Source of the DNA: Bacteroidales bacterium
GTDB taxonomy: Bacteria > Bacteroidota > Bacteroidia > Bacteroidales > UBA12077
Direction: 5' to 3'
Length of the DNA: 64,000 nt
Assembly: GCA_003446015.1 (NCBI GenBank)
Contig: DMBU01000044.1
Span: 35,336-99,335, forward strand
Positions within the stretch are counted from its first letter, which is position 1, and each line of letters opens with the position of its first letter. The translations under genes and the position numbers were made by a program. Under the pieces are notes generated by a model. The model had not been told where the DNA came from. It did no database searches and saw only the letters and a program-made list of their open reading frames with translations. Positions 8,933-17,851 of this stretch are shown here, piece after piece.

Positions 8933-9626
8933 GGTCTTGCAATATTAAACTTGCTAACTTAAAATCTAATATTGTATCAATATCAACAGATTGTTCTCTT
9001 CCCATTTTAAAAGCAAATGATTTTTCCTGGCTTATAAATGATTTCTCTTCCAAAATTCTTGATGTCTTTACAATGTAAATAGCACCATTCAATCTATAAT
9101 AAGTCTCTAAATCCTTAGACCTGTTTACTTTTGAATTTAGATTTAAAAAACCTCTCATTGAATTATCAATTGGAATTGTCCCAGTCCATAATGGAGAATG
9201 ATCAACCTCACAAACAGATGTTATTGAGTTTGCATTCTTTATCACCTGCATTTCAATTGCATTATCGATTTCATTTGAAGTTCTTAACGGCGAAGTTGGT
9301 TGTAATAGTACAATATTCTCATATTCAATACCATTGTTTTTGTAAAAATCAATTACATGTTTTACGACATCAAAACTACTTGAGTCATCTTTAGCCAAAT
9401 GATCAGGACGAATAAAAGGAATACTGGCTCCATAATGCTTTGATATTTCAGCGATTTCAACACTATCAGTACTAACCATTACATCATTCAGATATTTTGA
9501 ATCCAATGCAGCTCTAATTGTCCAGCTGATTAAAGGATGTCCTCCTAAATTTTTAATATTTTTATTTGGTAACCTTTTACTTCCTTTTCGAGCTGGAATA
9601 ATGGCCAAATATTCTTTTTTCTGCAT
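8922..9626 (-). CDS. legF: CMP-nonulosonate cytidylyltransferase (NeuA/LegF family)
   Basis: Activates a free nonulosonic acid with CTP to CMP-sugar plus diphosphate, the last cytosolic step before transfer. The N-terminus has the signature IPARKGSKRLPNKN (10-23), followed by ISW and by MVSTDS, LLQPTSPLR and a C-terminal SVDIDTILDF metal-binding region; all are typical of acylneuraminate cytidylyltransferases. Length (234 residues) is the single-domain form with no added hydrolase domain. It overlaps the flippase gene by 11 bp and lies just downstream of a decayed yhcH-like gene. Legionaminic-type rather than sialic acid specificity follows from the presence of LegB, LegC and PtmE homologues. 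Confidence 0.9.
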   Translation of the reverse strand: MQKKEYLAIIPARKGSKRLPNKNIKNLGGHPLISWTIRAALDSKYLNDVMVSTDSVEIAEISKHYGASIPFIRPDHLAKDDSSSFDVVKHVIDFYKNNGIEYENIVLLQPTSPLRTSNEIDNAIEMQVIKNANSITSVCEVDHSPLWTGTIPIDNSMRGFLNLNSKVNRSKDLETYYRLNGAIYIVKTSRILEEKSFISQEKSFAFKMGREQSVDIDTILDFKLASLILQDHED

Positions 9627-9632
9627 AATATT

Positions 9633-9964
9633 TTAATCAAATTTAATCAAATATGGATCAGCTTCTAGCAATTCATAATCAGATTCGCAGTCATATTCTT
9701 TATACAATTTCGAATAATCTTTTGCCAAAGCTACTTTTTCTTTACCTGATAGCATTATTTGGAAATAGATATTTTTTCTATGATTTTCGAGTATATGTTA
9801 TTTACATTTTTTGTCTCATACTCATTCACTAAAACAAAAATTTCATTGGGAATAATATGCTTCCCGTTTGGCAATTCATCAAGGTTTGTTATTTCTATAA
9901 AGTTTATTAATTCTGGAAATAATTACTTATAACGGGTAATATTATCTAATTTATCATATATCAT
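9633..9964 (-). pseudogene. Decayed YhcH/YjgK/YiaL (NanQ)-family gene
   Basis: The 344-bp gap between ptmE and legF reads as a broken member of the YhcH/YjgK/YiaL family. It opens with ATG and MIYDKLDNITRYK, then a TAA at 9923-9925 in the same frame, continues LFPELINFIEI...LPNGKHIIPNEIFVLVNEYETK, shifts frame at an A-run near 9790, resumes as QIMLSGKEKVALAKDY...YELLEADPYLIKFD and stops at 9633. Intact members have about 150 residues; this relic has about 110 codons in two frames and lacks the C-terminal part. The family includes sialic acid anomerases of nan operons, which fits its place between two nonulosonate genes. The start lies 6 bp after ptmE, so it was once part of the operon. Confidence 0.75.
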
Positions 9965-9970
9965 AATTTT

Positions 9971-11032
9971 TTAGTTTTGTAGATGTTTTACAATTTCTTG
10001 GGCATTTAAATAATCTTGATGCTGTCCAATATCAATCCAGTAACTAATAATTGGATCATGAATAATTGTCTTATTTTCCGAAATCAATTGTTCAATTAAG
10101 TCTGTAATATTGTAAAAACAATTATGTGGTATTCTATCCAAAACATCGGTACTAATAATATAAATACCTGCATTTGCATAATTTGTATAAATCGGTTTTT
10201 CTTTTAGGCCAACAACAGTATGCTCATTAGTTTTAAATACACCGTAAGGAACTTTTGTAGTGTAAGGTATTGTTGCAACTCCAAGAGAAGCTTTATTTTG
10301 AATTGTCATTAAATATAGATCCTCAAAATTGGCATCAGTAAATAAGTCGCTGTTCATTAAAAGTATGTGTTCTGTGTTGAACTTTTTCACCAAAGACAAA
10401 GATCCTGCAGTACCAAGAGGTTGATCCTCTCTTATATATTCAATTGAGATTCCTTTTCTAGAACCATCACCTAAAAACTCTACTATCTGATCTCCGAGAT
10501 ATTTTATAGAAATATATATTTTTTTAATCCCAAAAAGAACAAGTTTGTCAACAACATGTTCTATTATGGGCTTATTTCCAAGAAGCAGCATTGGTTTAGG
10601 TATCGAATCAGTAAGTGGTCTTAATCGTTCTCCACGACCTCCCGCCATAATAAAGCATTCTAACGGTAATTTTGCTCTTATGATAGCTAAATCTATTAAA
10701 TCTATTAATTTTTTGTTTCTATCAAGAATTGGCAAAATACGAATGTCTTTTTTGCGATACTTTTTAAAATTTAAATAATCTTCATCTGAATAACAATATT
10801 CAAAATTTCGATTACATAATAAACCAACCTTCTTATTTACATCCTTATCTTGGAGTAATGAACGTCTTACATCGCCATCTGTTAATGAACCCACAATCTC
10901 TTTTGACATATTATGGACAAATAATATCATTCGGCTTAGTCCATGAACTTTATTTAAAAGTCCTAAAGCATCAATTATAGTAGAATCCTCAGATATAAGA
11001 AGGTTAGCAAAATCTTGATTATTTATTTCCAT
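9971..11032 (-). CDS. ptmE: PtmE-like sugar-1-phosphate nucleotidyltransferase with N-terminal CBS pair
   Basis: Two-domain protein. Residues 1-120 are a CBS-domain pair (VGSLTDGDVRRSLL and ILPILDRNKKLIDLIDL), and residues 125-353 are a nucleotidyltransferase with the GGRGERLRPLT signature (131-141), then KPML and a MNSDLF active-site segment. In Campylobacter, PtmE makes GDP-glucosamine and so feeds the GDP-linked legionaminic acid route; its presence argues for legionaminic-type rather than sialic acid synthesis. It lies between legG (104-bp gap) and the dead yhcH-like gene. The CBS pair may sense a nucleotide or a pathway product (inference). Substrate specificity cannot be proved from sequence. 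Confidence 0.85.
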   Translation of the reverse strand: MEINNQDFANLLISEDSTIIDALGLLNKVHGLSRMILFVHNMSKEIVGSLTDGDVRRSLLQDKDVNKKVGLLCNRNFEYCYSDEDYLNFKKYRKKDIRILPILDRNKKLIDLIDLAIIRAKLPLECFIMAGGRGERLRPLTDSIPKPMLLLGNKPIIEHVVDKLVLFGIKKIYISIKYLGDQIVEFLGDGSRKGISIEYIREDQPLGTAGSLSLVKKFNTEHILLMNSDLFTDANFEDLYLMTIQNKASLGVATIPYTTKVPYGVFKTNEHTVVGLKEKPIYTNYANAGIYIISTDVLDRIPHNCFYNITDLIEQLISENKTIIHDPIISYWIDIGQHQDYLNAQEIVKHLQN

Positions 11033-11136
11033 AACAAACTACTAAAAAGAAATGATTTTATAAGATTAGTATTAATAAATGCCAAAAACAATTAAGTTTT
11101 ATCTTTTATAATCAATAAATTGAACCAAACTGCAAT

Positions 11137-12297
11137 TCAGAACCCTTGTTTTTGATAAAATTGTTTTTGAATGATGTTCCCTAAAGGGAAGTTTTTTATT
11201 ACGTTAAATATATTTTCAGCTGTATTTTCTTTTTCATAAGGACTGGAGTATTTTTTCTTATAGCCTACTTCTCTATCAAGAATTTCATTTAATCCTTTTA
11301 ATATAGATTCCTTATCGCTTTTGCAATGTATTACACTAGTACTCCTTTCTCTTCCTTTTTGTCTATCTCCAATATCTAAAGTGGGTATTCCAAATAATGG
11401 AGCTTCTACTAACCCACTAGATGAATTCCCAACGACTGCTGCAACATACTTCATTACTGACAAATATTTTAAATTGCCTAATGAAGAAAAAGCAATTGAG
11501 CGTTTATAATGTTTTTCAACAAATTGATTAATTTGATTTCTAATAATACTGTTTCCTTCATCCGAATTCGGCATAGTGAAAATAATACGTAAATCTTTTT
11601 TTTCTTCTAATACAGTTAAAAAATCCCTCATATCATCTTCTATATTCCTATTTGATAATGTTGCAGGATGATAAGTTGCAAGAACTGTTTTTTTATCGAT
11701 TTTAAAATTTATACTTTTTTCAATTTCCTCCTTATTCAGCAACTGCGTGTGTTTAATAACCTCTATACCCAGTGACCCAACACAGTAAACGTGATCTGGA
11801 GATTCACCTAATTGAATAACTCTATCGCGATTAATAATTGTTGAAGGGAAGTGCAGATGACTCAACTTTGTAATTGCATGTCGTATATTATCATCATAAG
11901 CTCCCATTGTGATATTTCCTCCACCAATATGGGCTATTGGAATCTTATGCATCATTGCAACTATTGCCGCTACTAACATCTCATAACGATCTCCAAAAAG
12001 AACTAATAAATCTGGCTTTAAATCTTCAAAACTCTGATTTAATCCAACCATTTCTTCACTCATTGCAAATACAACTTCACCAGGAGTATCTGACTTGGGC
12101 TTCATATATACCTTCTTATCAATGAAAAAACCATCCTTTTCGATTTCAAGGTAAGTATTTCCAAATTCGGGACGTAAATGCATATTGGTTACAACTAATT
12201 GTAGTTGTGTTTCGTTATCCTTTTGAATTAATTTCATAAGACGATTCAACAAACCATATTCAGAACGTGCTCCTGTTATAACACATATTTTTCTCAT
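11137..12297 (-). CDS. legG: Hydrolysing nucleotide-sugar 2-epimerase (NeuC/LegG family)
   Basis: Converts a UDP- or GDP-linked 2,4-diamino sugar to the free manno-configured sugar and releases the nucleotide diphosphate. All landmarks of the UDP-GlcNAc 2-epimerase GT-B fold are present: the TGARSEYGLL start (8-17), FGDRYEML, HIGGGNITMGAYDDNIRHAITKL and, near the C-terminus, GNSSSGLVEAPLFGIPTLDIGDRQKGRER. Length (386 residues) is normal for the hydrolysing type, with the short GDRQKGR loop that distinguishes NeuC-like from WecB-like enzymes. It overlaps legI by 4 bp (ATGA type). Substrate choice is inferred from neighbours. Confidence 0.9.
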   Translation of the reverse strand: MRKICVITGARSEYGLLNRLMKLIQKDNETQLQLVVTNMHLRPEFGNTYLEIEKDGFFIDKKVYMKPKSDTPGEVVFAMSEEMVGLNQSFEDLKPDLLVLFGDRYEMLVAAIVAMMHKIPIAHIGGGNITMGAYDDNIRHAITKLSHLHFPSTIINRDRVIQLGESPDHVYCVGSLGIEVIKHTQLLNKEEIEKSINFKIDKKTVLATYHPATLSNRNIEDDMRDFLTVLEEKKDLRIIFTMPNSDEGNSIIRNQINQFVEKHYKRSIAFSSLGNLKYLSVMKYVAAVVGNSSSGLVEAPLFGIPTLDIGDRQKGRERSTSVIHCKSDKESILKGLNEILDREVGYKKKYSSPYEKENTAENIFNVIKNFPLGNIIQKQFYQKQGF

Positions 12298-13301
12298 AAT
12301 TCAATTAATTCATCTTCTTCAAAATCACGTTTTGCTTTTTTCCCAATAATACTTTCCCATTCCATAGGAGAAATTCCCGAAGCTGGTCTTTTTGTTGTAA
12401 GGTTTTTATCAGAAAATATTTCGTTTTTTTTAATATGTCCAGAAGCTACAATACTTTTCCTGGCTACATCTCTATTATTAATTTCAGATAAGGATACACG
12501 TTTAACCCCATCTCCTATTGCTAATTCAATATTACGTATCGATTTCACCATTTGAAATAATTCATCCGGTTCCAATGAAGCCAAATGATCAGGTCCTGTC
12601 ATATTTCTGTCCAACGTAAAGTGTTTCTCAATAATAGTTGCTCCTAATGCAACTGCGGCAATTGGGACCTCTATACCAAGAGTATGATCTGAATAACCTA
12701 TTGGGAGCTTAAAAGTATCTTTAAGAGTTTGCATAACTTTTAAATTTACATCCCACATAGGTGTAGGATATTCTGTGTTACATTGAAGTAAAGTAATTTT
12801 ATTTCTTTCAGTTCCATGCTGGGTTAAAACATCAATTGCATTTTCGATATCTTCAAGGCTAGACATACCTGTTGACATTACTATCTCTTTATTATATTTT
12901 GCCATGGCAACAAGAAAAGGATAATTAGTTATTTCTCCTGATGCTATTTTCCAAAATGGAATATTTTGCTGAACTAAAAAATTAACAGCTGAAATATCAA
13001 ATGGCGATGATAAATATTTAATCCCAACCTTTTTACAATAATCCATCAACATTATGTGTTCATCGAAAGTAAACCTAAGCTTATTTCCCATTTCATACTG
13101 TGACTCCTCATTTCCTGTAGTTATAATCTGATATTTAGCTTTAGGGGCATATTTTGTAATACTACCTCCAGGTTTACTTATTTGAAATTTAACATAATCA
13201 GCACCCGCATTTTTAGCAATATCTATTAGTTTATAAGCATTTTCCAAGTAACCATTATGGTTAACTCCTGCTTCAGCTATAATTGTTACTTTATTCTTCA
13301 T
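12294..13301 (-). CDS. legI: Nonulosonate synthase (NeuB/LegI family)
   Basis: Condenses the free 2,4-diacylamino-mannose-type sugar with phosphoenolpyruvate to the nine-carbon acid. The TIM barrel begins with IIAEAGVNHNG and runs through KFQISKPGG, SPFD, KIASGEI, STGMSS, QCNTEYP and GYSDHTLG; the C-terminal SAF antifreeze-like domain contains KNLTTKRPASGISPMEW. The first ATG is at 13301; an upstream TTG at 13310 is less likely. Length of 335 residues is standard. It overlaps legG and follows a 117-bp gap after the acyltransferase gene, where an internal promoter could lie. Confidence 0.92.
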   Translation of the reverse strand: MKNKVTIIAEAGVNHNGYLENAYKLIDIAKNAGADYVKFQISKPGGSITKYAPKAKYQIITTGNEESQYEMGNKLRFTFDEHIMLMDYCKKVGIKYLSSPFDISAVNFLVQQNIPFWKIASGEITNYPFLVAMAKYNKEIVMSTGMSSLEDIENAIDVLTQHGTERNKITLLQCNTEYPTPMWDVNLKVMQTLKDTFKLPIGYSDHTLGIEVPIAAVALGATIIEKHFTLDRNMTGPDHLASLEPDELFQMVKSIRNIELAIGDGVKRVSLSEINNRDVARKSIVASGHIKKNEIFSDKNLTTKRPASGISPMEWESIIGKKAKRDFEEDELIEL

Positions 13302-13427
13302 GAAAATCAAACTGCTTTATAAGTTATAATTTTGAAGGTGTTCATATTTAGATTAATTTCCATTATTATTAAAGCGTTTTAATAAAAATTGATAATCTAG
13401 TATCGATTATTATCTAATTTAAAATAA

Positions 13428-14093
13428 TTAGTTCTTAATAGTTCTTAAAATTTTCGCAGGGTTTCCTACTACTACAGAGTTATTAGGAACATCCTCCAAT
13501 ACAACAGATCCCATACCTACAAAGCTAAAATCTCCAATTTTTACTTTTTCTCTTATCGTCGCATTGCTTCCAATATGTACACCTTTACCGATATGAACGT
13601 GAGCCCCAACTACAGAGTTAGTAGCAATAGAAGAAAATTCATCCATAAATGAGTTATGCCCAAGAAATGAATTTGGCAATAAGATGCAATTATTTGAGAC
13701 AGTAGTATCAGGACTTAACTGTGACAAAGGTGCAAACATTACACCATGGCCAACTTTACAATAGCCTTTGGGAACTATAGCTGAAGGGTGTTGCAAATTA
13801 ATAAATTTTTCTTCAGGGATTCCCAACTTCTTTAATCTATTATATGATGCTTCTTTATTCTTCATATCCAAAAAAGCTGAAAAAACATAAGTACATTCAT
13901 CCTTAAGAAATTCTGGAATATCTTTATCTCTTCCTATTACTTTAAATTTTCTTTCAAAATCACCAAGTTCCTTTCCAATAGGTTCAGATTCATTAATAAA
14001 ACCAAGCAATTCCATATCATCAATTAAATCAATAATACTTGCAGCTATCAATCCTGCCCCAATTCCACCTAAGATTATTATTTTTCTATTCAT
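13428..14093 (-). CDS. PglD/NeuD-family sugar N-acyltransferase (LegH candidate)
   Basis: Acyl-CoA-dependent acyltransferase expected to acylate the 4-amino group made by LegC. Residues 1-90 form a Rossmann-like nucleotide-sugar binding part (LGGIGAG at 8-14), and 100-215 a left-handed beta helix of hexapeptide repeats. His146 in FLGHNSF matches the catalytic base of PglD-type enzymes. The C-terminus (VVVGNPAKILRTI) is typical. Its start overlaps the CoA-lyase gene by 8 bp, and that gene in turn overlaps maoC, so acyl-CoA enzymes and acyltransferase are made from one coupled message. It is the only free-standing PglD-like gene in the window and might also serve the PglE-like enzyme. The acyl donor could be acetyl-CoA or a product of its neighbours. 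Confidence 0.8.
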   Translation of the reverse strand: MNRKIIILGGIGAGLIAASIIDLIDDMELLGFINESEPIGKELGDFERKFKVIGRDKDIPEFLKDECTYVFSAFLDMKNKEASYNRLKKLGIPEEKFINLQHPSAIVPKGYCKVGHGVMFAPLSQLSPDTTVSNNCILLPNSFLGHNSFMDEFSSIATNSVVGAHVHIGKGVHIGSNATIREKVKIGDFSFVGMGSVVLEDVPNNSVVVGNPAKILRTIKN

Positions 14094-14982
14094 TCTTATT
14101 CTTGTTTAAAATCATTTTATTTTTAGCAAGAACCTTTTTTGCCATAATTACCATTGGAGGTCCTATAAATCTGTTGTTTTTTAAAGCAACACCTTTCCCT
14201 TCTTTCTGAGCTTTCTCATAAAGCTCGAGCATTTCATTCGCATCGTTTACTTCATCAACACTTGGGGAAAAATATTTATGTGCTAATTCTAACTCTTTTG
14301 GATTAAGAATTAACATCCCTTCAAAACCCAATTTCTTTGCTACTTTTAAGTTGACTTCCAAATCATCTAAATTGTGCACGTCAATATGAACGGTATCAAT
14401 TGGGATAACATTAGATGCTCTAGCTGCCATAGCAATCATCGCCCTCGGAGTAAATAAACTCTCATGTTCTTTATCATGAATCCCTTCAAGATCACTTACA
14501 AAATCTTCACATCCAAAGGCAATTGCCACTACACGTGATGAAGCTTTGCAAATATCTTGTGCATTAAGCACTGCAGCAGCAGTTTCAATCAGAGGAATCA
14601 ATTTAAATGTCCCTATTTCAAATCCTTTCTCATATTCTATTGTTTCTAGAAGTTTATCAATAAAATAAATATCATCTCCCTTCTTCGCTTTGGGATACAT
14701 AAATCCGTGAACACCAGAAATTGTTAACTGGTATATGTCTCTTAACAAGTTTCCACTTTCTCTATCATTTATTCTTGGAAATACCCTATGGTTAATGAAA
14801 GCTCCTTTTTTTACATATTCTATAATTTTATTACGGGCTATTTGTTTATTAGAAATAGGTTGTACGGAATCTTCAATATCTAGAAGAAGTACATCAGCAT
14901 CAGATTTAGCAGCACTTTTAAGCAACCGCTCATTATGCCCAGGTACAAACATTAAACTTCTCATTAGTTTTGTACTATCCAT
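14086..14982 (-). CDS. CitE/HpcH-like CoA-ester lyase in the nonulosonate operon
   Basis: Member of the HpcH/HpaI-CitE superfamily, 298 residues, which cleaves or forms beta-hydroxyacyl-CoA esters such as malyl-, methylmalyl- or citramalyl-CoA. Motifs: RSLMFVPGHNERLL at the start, LLLDIEDSV, RINDRES, PKAKKGDD, PLIETAAAVLNA (metal-ligand Glu), AFGCEDFVSDL (metal-ligand Asp) and DTVHIDVHNLDDL. Start and stop overlap both neighbours by 8 bp (maoC upstream, acyltransferase downstream), which ties it to sugar modification rather than to central metabolism. The family and the MaoC partner are those of itaconate/mesaconate-type CoA chemistry; here the reaction could run in the synthetic direction to supply an acyl donor (inference). 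Confidence 0.82.
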   Translation of the reverse strand: MDSTKLMRSLMFVPGHNERLLKSAAKSDADVLLLDIEDSVQPISNKQIARNKIIEYVKKGAFINHRVFPRINDRESGNLLRDIYQLTISGVHGFMYPKAKKGDDIYFIDKLLETIEYEKGFEIGTFKLIPLIETAAAVLNAQDICKASSRVVAIAFGCEDFVSDLEGIHDKEHESLFTPRAMIAMAARASNVIPIDTVHIDVHNLDDLEVNLKVAKKLGFEGMLILNPKELELAHKYFSPSVDEVNDANEMLELYEKAQKEGKGVALKNNRFIGPPMVIMAKKVLAKNKMILNKNKNE

Positions 14983-15439
14983 TATTTCTTTTTTTGATTA
15001 ATACGTTTCTTTTAAAAGAAATTACATTCTCTTGATTTTGATTATAACCAATAGTTTCCACATAAATTATTCCTCTATCATTATTTGATTTGGAATCACG
15101 TTTGCTAATAATTCGAGTTCGAGCATATAGGGTGTCTCCTATAAAAACTGGATTTAAGTGTTTAACATCTTCATAACCCAAATTTGCCACCGCTTTCCCG
15201 CTAATATCGGGAACTGTCATACCAACAACTAAAGAAAAAACTAATGTTCCAACAACGAGTATTTTCCCATGTTCATTTTTACTCGCATAATCCGTATTTG
15301 TATGAACAGGGTGATGATTCATTGTTAATAAACTAAAAAGATTATTATCACTCTCAAAGATTGTCTTTGAGAGATTATGTTTTATTTCTTCACCAACAAC
15401 AAATTCCTCATAAAATAGCCCTAGTATTGATTGCTGCAT
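14975..15439 (-). CDS. MaoC-family hydratase in the nonulosonate operon
   Basis: Single hot-dog domain of 154 residues in the (R)-enoyl-CoA hydratase superfamily. The active-site segment reads LTMNHHPVHTN (38-48): His46 aligns with the catalytic His, and Asn41 stands where PhaJ-type enzymes have Asp. From memory, MaoC proteins coded next to CitE-like lyases (itaconyl- or mesaconyl-CoA hydratase type) share a TMN-x-x-P-x-H segment and the following VANLGYEDV stretch, so this is probably a subfamily trait, not a defect. It starts 10 bp after legC and overlaps the CoA-lyase gene by 8 bp. With that lyase it could make or use a branched hydroxyacyl-CoA or enoyl-CoA destined for N-acylation of the sugar (inference). 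Confidence 0.82.
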   Translation of the reverse strand: MQQSILGLFYEEFVVGEEIKHNLSKTIFESDNNLFSLLTMNHHPVHTNTDYASKNEHGKILVVGTLVFSLVVGMTVPDISGKAVANLGYEDVKHLNPVFIGDTLYARTRIISKRDSKSNNDRGIIYVETIGYNQNQENVISFKRNVLIKKRNNG

Positions 15440-15449
15440 AATTAAATTA

Positions 15450-16592
15450 TTAGATTTGAATTACCCCACTTGGTAAATTTACAACTCTTTCTTCAAACCA
15501 AAAAGAATTAACGAGTTCATCTGTTTGACATGCTTTAAACATAGGCATTCGATTCATTAATTGCCAAATAGGTCGTGTCATTACTCCATTTTCATTTGAA
15601 TATTTTAAAAAAGCATCTCTTTCAACTTTATTAGGTAAAATAATTACATTTAACCAATAATTAGATTCACAATCTTTTGGCTCTTTAAAAAAACCTATAC
15701 TAGAATCTTTAAAAAGCTTTTCATATTCCATTGCAATTAAACGCTTACTTTTTAGAAATTTATCTAGCTGTTCCATTTGAGCACATCCTAAAGCAGCATT
15801 AATATTTGGCATTCTGTAATTGTATCCAATATGATCATGTGAAAACTCCCAAGCATGAGGAATTTTAGCTTGTGTAGTTAAATGTTTTGCATGCTGGGCC
15901 ATGCTTTCATCATTAAAGAGCAGCATACCACCACCACCTGTAGTGATAGTTTTATTTCCATTAAAACTTAGTATCCCTATTTTACCGAAAGTTCCTGTGT
16001 GTTTTTCTTTATAAAAGCTTCCTAAACTTTCTGCAGCATCTTCTATTAACTCTATTGAATATTTTTTACAAACTCCTATCAATTCTTCTAGTCGTACAGG
16101 ATGTCCAAAAGTATGCATTGGAATACATGCTTTTATTCTTCTGCCAGTTTTACTATTATAACAAATTCCATTTTTTAATACTGCGTTTTCATTTAACCAT
16201 TTGTTTAAAGCATCAGGCGACAATCCCATTGTTTCTTTATCGACATCTATAAAAACAGGATGTGCACCTGTATATGAAATCGCATTTGCCGTCGCAATAA
16301 AAGTTAATGCTTGAGTTATTACTTCATCGTCCTCCTTCACTCCCACAAGTTTTAATGCAATGTATAATGCATTAGTACCATTTAAACATACAACCGCTTT
16401 TTTAGCTCCGGTGTAACTAGCTGCTAATTCTTCAAATTTATCTACATATTTACCTACACTTGAAACAAATGTCGAATCAATACATTCTTCTAAATACTTT
16501 TTTTCATTTCCTATAAATAAGGGAGAATGCAGTGGTATAAAACTTTCTGTTTTATACAATCTTTTAATAAAATCAACTATTTCTTTATACAT
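15450..16592 (-). CDS. legC: LegC-family aminotransferase
   Basis: PLP-dependent nucleotide-sugar aminotransferase making the 4-amino intermediate of legionaminic acid synthesis. It has the LegC-type N-terminus (FIPLHSPLFIGNEKKYLEECI...SSVGKYVDKFE), the LNGTNALYIAL cofactor pocket (70-80), EDAAESLGS (184-192, Asp185) and SFNGNK with Lys214 as the internal aldimine lysine. Length of 380 residues is normal. The gene overlaps legB by one base (TAATG) and maoC follows after 10 bp. A basic C-terminal region recognises the sugar nucleotide in homologues; GDP versus UDP preference is not visible. Confidence 0.9.
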   Translation of the reverse strand: MYKEIVDFIKRLYKTESFIPLHSPLFIGNEKKYLEECIDSTFVSSVGKYVDKFEELAASYTGAKKAVVCLNGTNALYIALKLVGVKEDDEVITQALTFIATANAISYTGAHPVFIDVDKETMGLSPDALNKWLNENAVLKNGICYNSKTGRRIKACIPMHTFGHPVRLEELIGVCKKYSIELIEDAAESLGSFYKEKHTGTFGKIGILSFNGNKTITTGGGGMLLFNDESMAQHAKHLTTQAKIPHAWEFSHDHIGYNYRMPNINAALGCAQMEQLDKFLKSKRLIAMEYEKLFKDSSIGFFKEPKDCESNYWLNVIILPNKVERDAFLKYSNENGVMTRPIWQLMNRMPMFKACQTDELVNSFWFEERVVNLPSGVIQI

Positions 16593-17800
16593 TACATTTT
16601 AGAATCTAAAGTTTTTCCTGTTTCCTTATGATCAAAGTTCACTAAAAAATCTTTCATTATTGCAATAATTTTTTCTTTTTTCGTGCATTTCGAACTGAAA
16701 ACCTCTTCTAACTTTTCAATCAATAAATCTATATCACTTATTGGTTTTGATTTAATATTTGTAATAACACCAAGGGCTTTATAACGATTCATATCAGTTA
16801 TCTCATTTGAAGTATAAAATTCCTCGTAAGGTTTTTCACCAGTAGTATTACTTTTTGAATAATACACAGGATATCTATTAGTTTTGTCTATTACTGAAAG
16901 AGATTTACTTATTGCTTCACTCTCAGATTTACAATATTCAAGATCATACTCTAATTCATTTAATAATAAATTTGCAATTTCAGAAAATGTCATTATATGT
17001 TCAGGTTTAAGCTTTGGAAAAAATACCTCTCCACTATTCCCTAACATACATGCTAATAGACATATTTGACCACTTTCCATTGGAGATACAAAGTATCGTG
17101 TAACATCATTTGGAGCAGAAATTGGTTGATGTTTAGAGATTCTATTTAGAAACCCTTCTGGTAATGAACCATTTGAAAATGCTACATTGGCAAATCTGGC
17201 TGTAGTAATATTAAATTTTGAAGAATAAGCCATAATCATATCCTCCATTATTTTTTTACTTCCTCCCATAATATTCACTGGATTTGCCGCTTTATCTGTA
17301 GAAACACAGAAGAATCTATAAGGAGGGTATTCTTCTAATAAATCAAGTAATTTCTTTGCATTAATTATATTATTTCTTATTAATGCTTCGACAGAATAAA
17401 TATCTTTTTCGCTTCTAACATGCTTATGTGCCGAAAAGTTAGCCACAATATCGTATCCTTTACGATTAATAAATAGTTTTTTAAAAACATTATCAGCATA
17501 GTTCATTGGATAAGTTGTGTATTCTTCAGGCATATTTTGATCCTTTGAACTTCGTAAATCTCTTGTTAGTTCGGTTAAACCATTCTCATTAATATCTACA
17601 ACTGTCAGGGATTTAGGTTGGAATGGTAACAAAGCTTTTATAAAAGAACTACCAATTGTACCTGCTCCTCCTATAACTAAAACAGATTTACCATTAATTT
17701 CTTGCTTTAATTGAGCTATATTTGCATTTATATCAGGCAAGAACATGCTTAATTCTCTCCTAGTTACGTACTTAGATATAAACTCATTAATATTAATCAT
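16592..17800 (-). CDS. legB: Nucleotide-sugar 4,6-dehydratase, FlaA1/CapD-like SDR (LegB role)
   Basis: Soluble short-chain dehydrogenase/reductase of the polysaccharide biosynthesis (PF02719-type) group, 402 residues. The NAD(P) loop is GGAGTIGSS (44-52); the active site has STDKA (167-171) and M178-x3-K182, where Met replaces the usual SDR Tyr, a known feature of FlaA1/PglF-type dehydratases. It would convert a GlcNAc nucleotide to the 4-keto-6-deoxy sugar for LegC. Compared with Campylobacter LegB it is longer, with an N-terminal extension of about 35 residues and a C-terminal one of about 60. As first gene of the tight legB-legC-maoC-lyase-acyltransferase unit, it lies just downstream of a dead dehydrogenase gene whose region may now hold the operon promoter. 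Confidence 0.83.
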   Translation of the reverse strand: MININEFISKYVTRRELSMFLPDINANIAQLKQEINGKSVLVIGGAGTIGSSFIKALLPFQPKSLTVVDINENGLTELTRDLRSSKDQNMPEEYTTYPMNYADNVFKKLFINRKGYDIVANFSAHKHVRSEKDIYSVEALIRNNIINAKKLLDLLEEYPPYRFFCVSTDKAANPVNIMGGSKKIMEDMIMAYSSKFNITTARFANVAFSNGSLPEGFLNRISKHQPISAPNDVTRYFVSPMESGQICLLACMLGNSGEVFFPKLKPEHIMTFSEIANLLLNELEYDLEYCKSESEAISKSLSVIDKTNRYPVYYSKSNTTGEKPYEEFYTSNEITDMNRYKALGVITNIKSKPISDIDLLIEKLEEVFSSKCTKKEKIIAIMKDFLVNFDHKETGKTLDSKM

Positions 17801-17851
17801 AGTTCTATTCTATTACTAATTTTATAATTATAATCAAAATCTAAATTCCTT

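Noticed and set aside
15296..15330. Asn41 in the MaoC protein in place of the catalytic Asp of PhaJ-type hydratases, first read as a sign of inactivity.
   Set aside because: MaoC proteins coded next to CitE-like lyases share this TMN-x-x-P-x-H form as far as I recall, so it is better taken as a subfamily trait.
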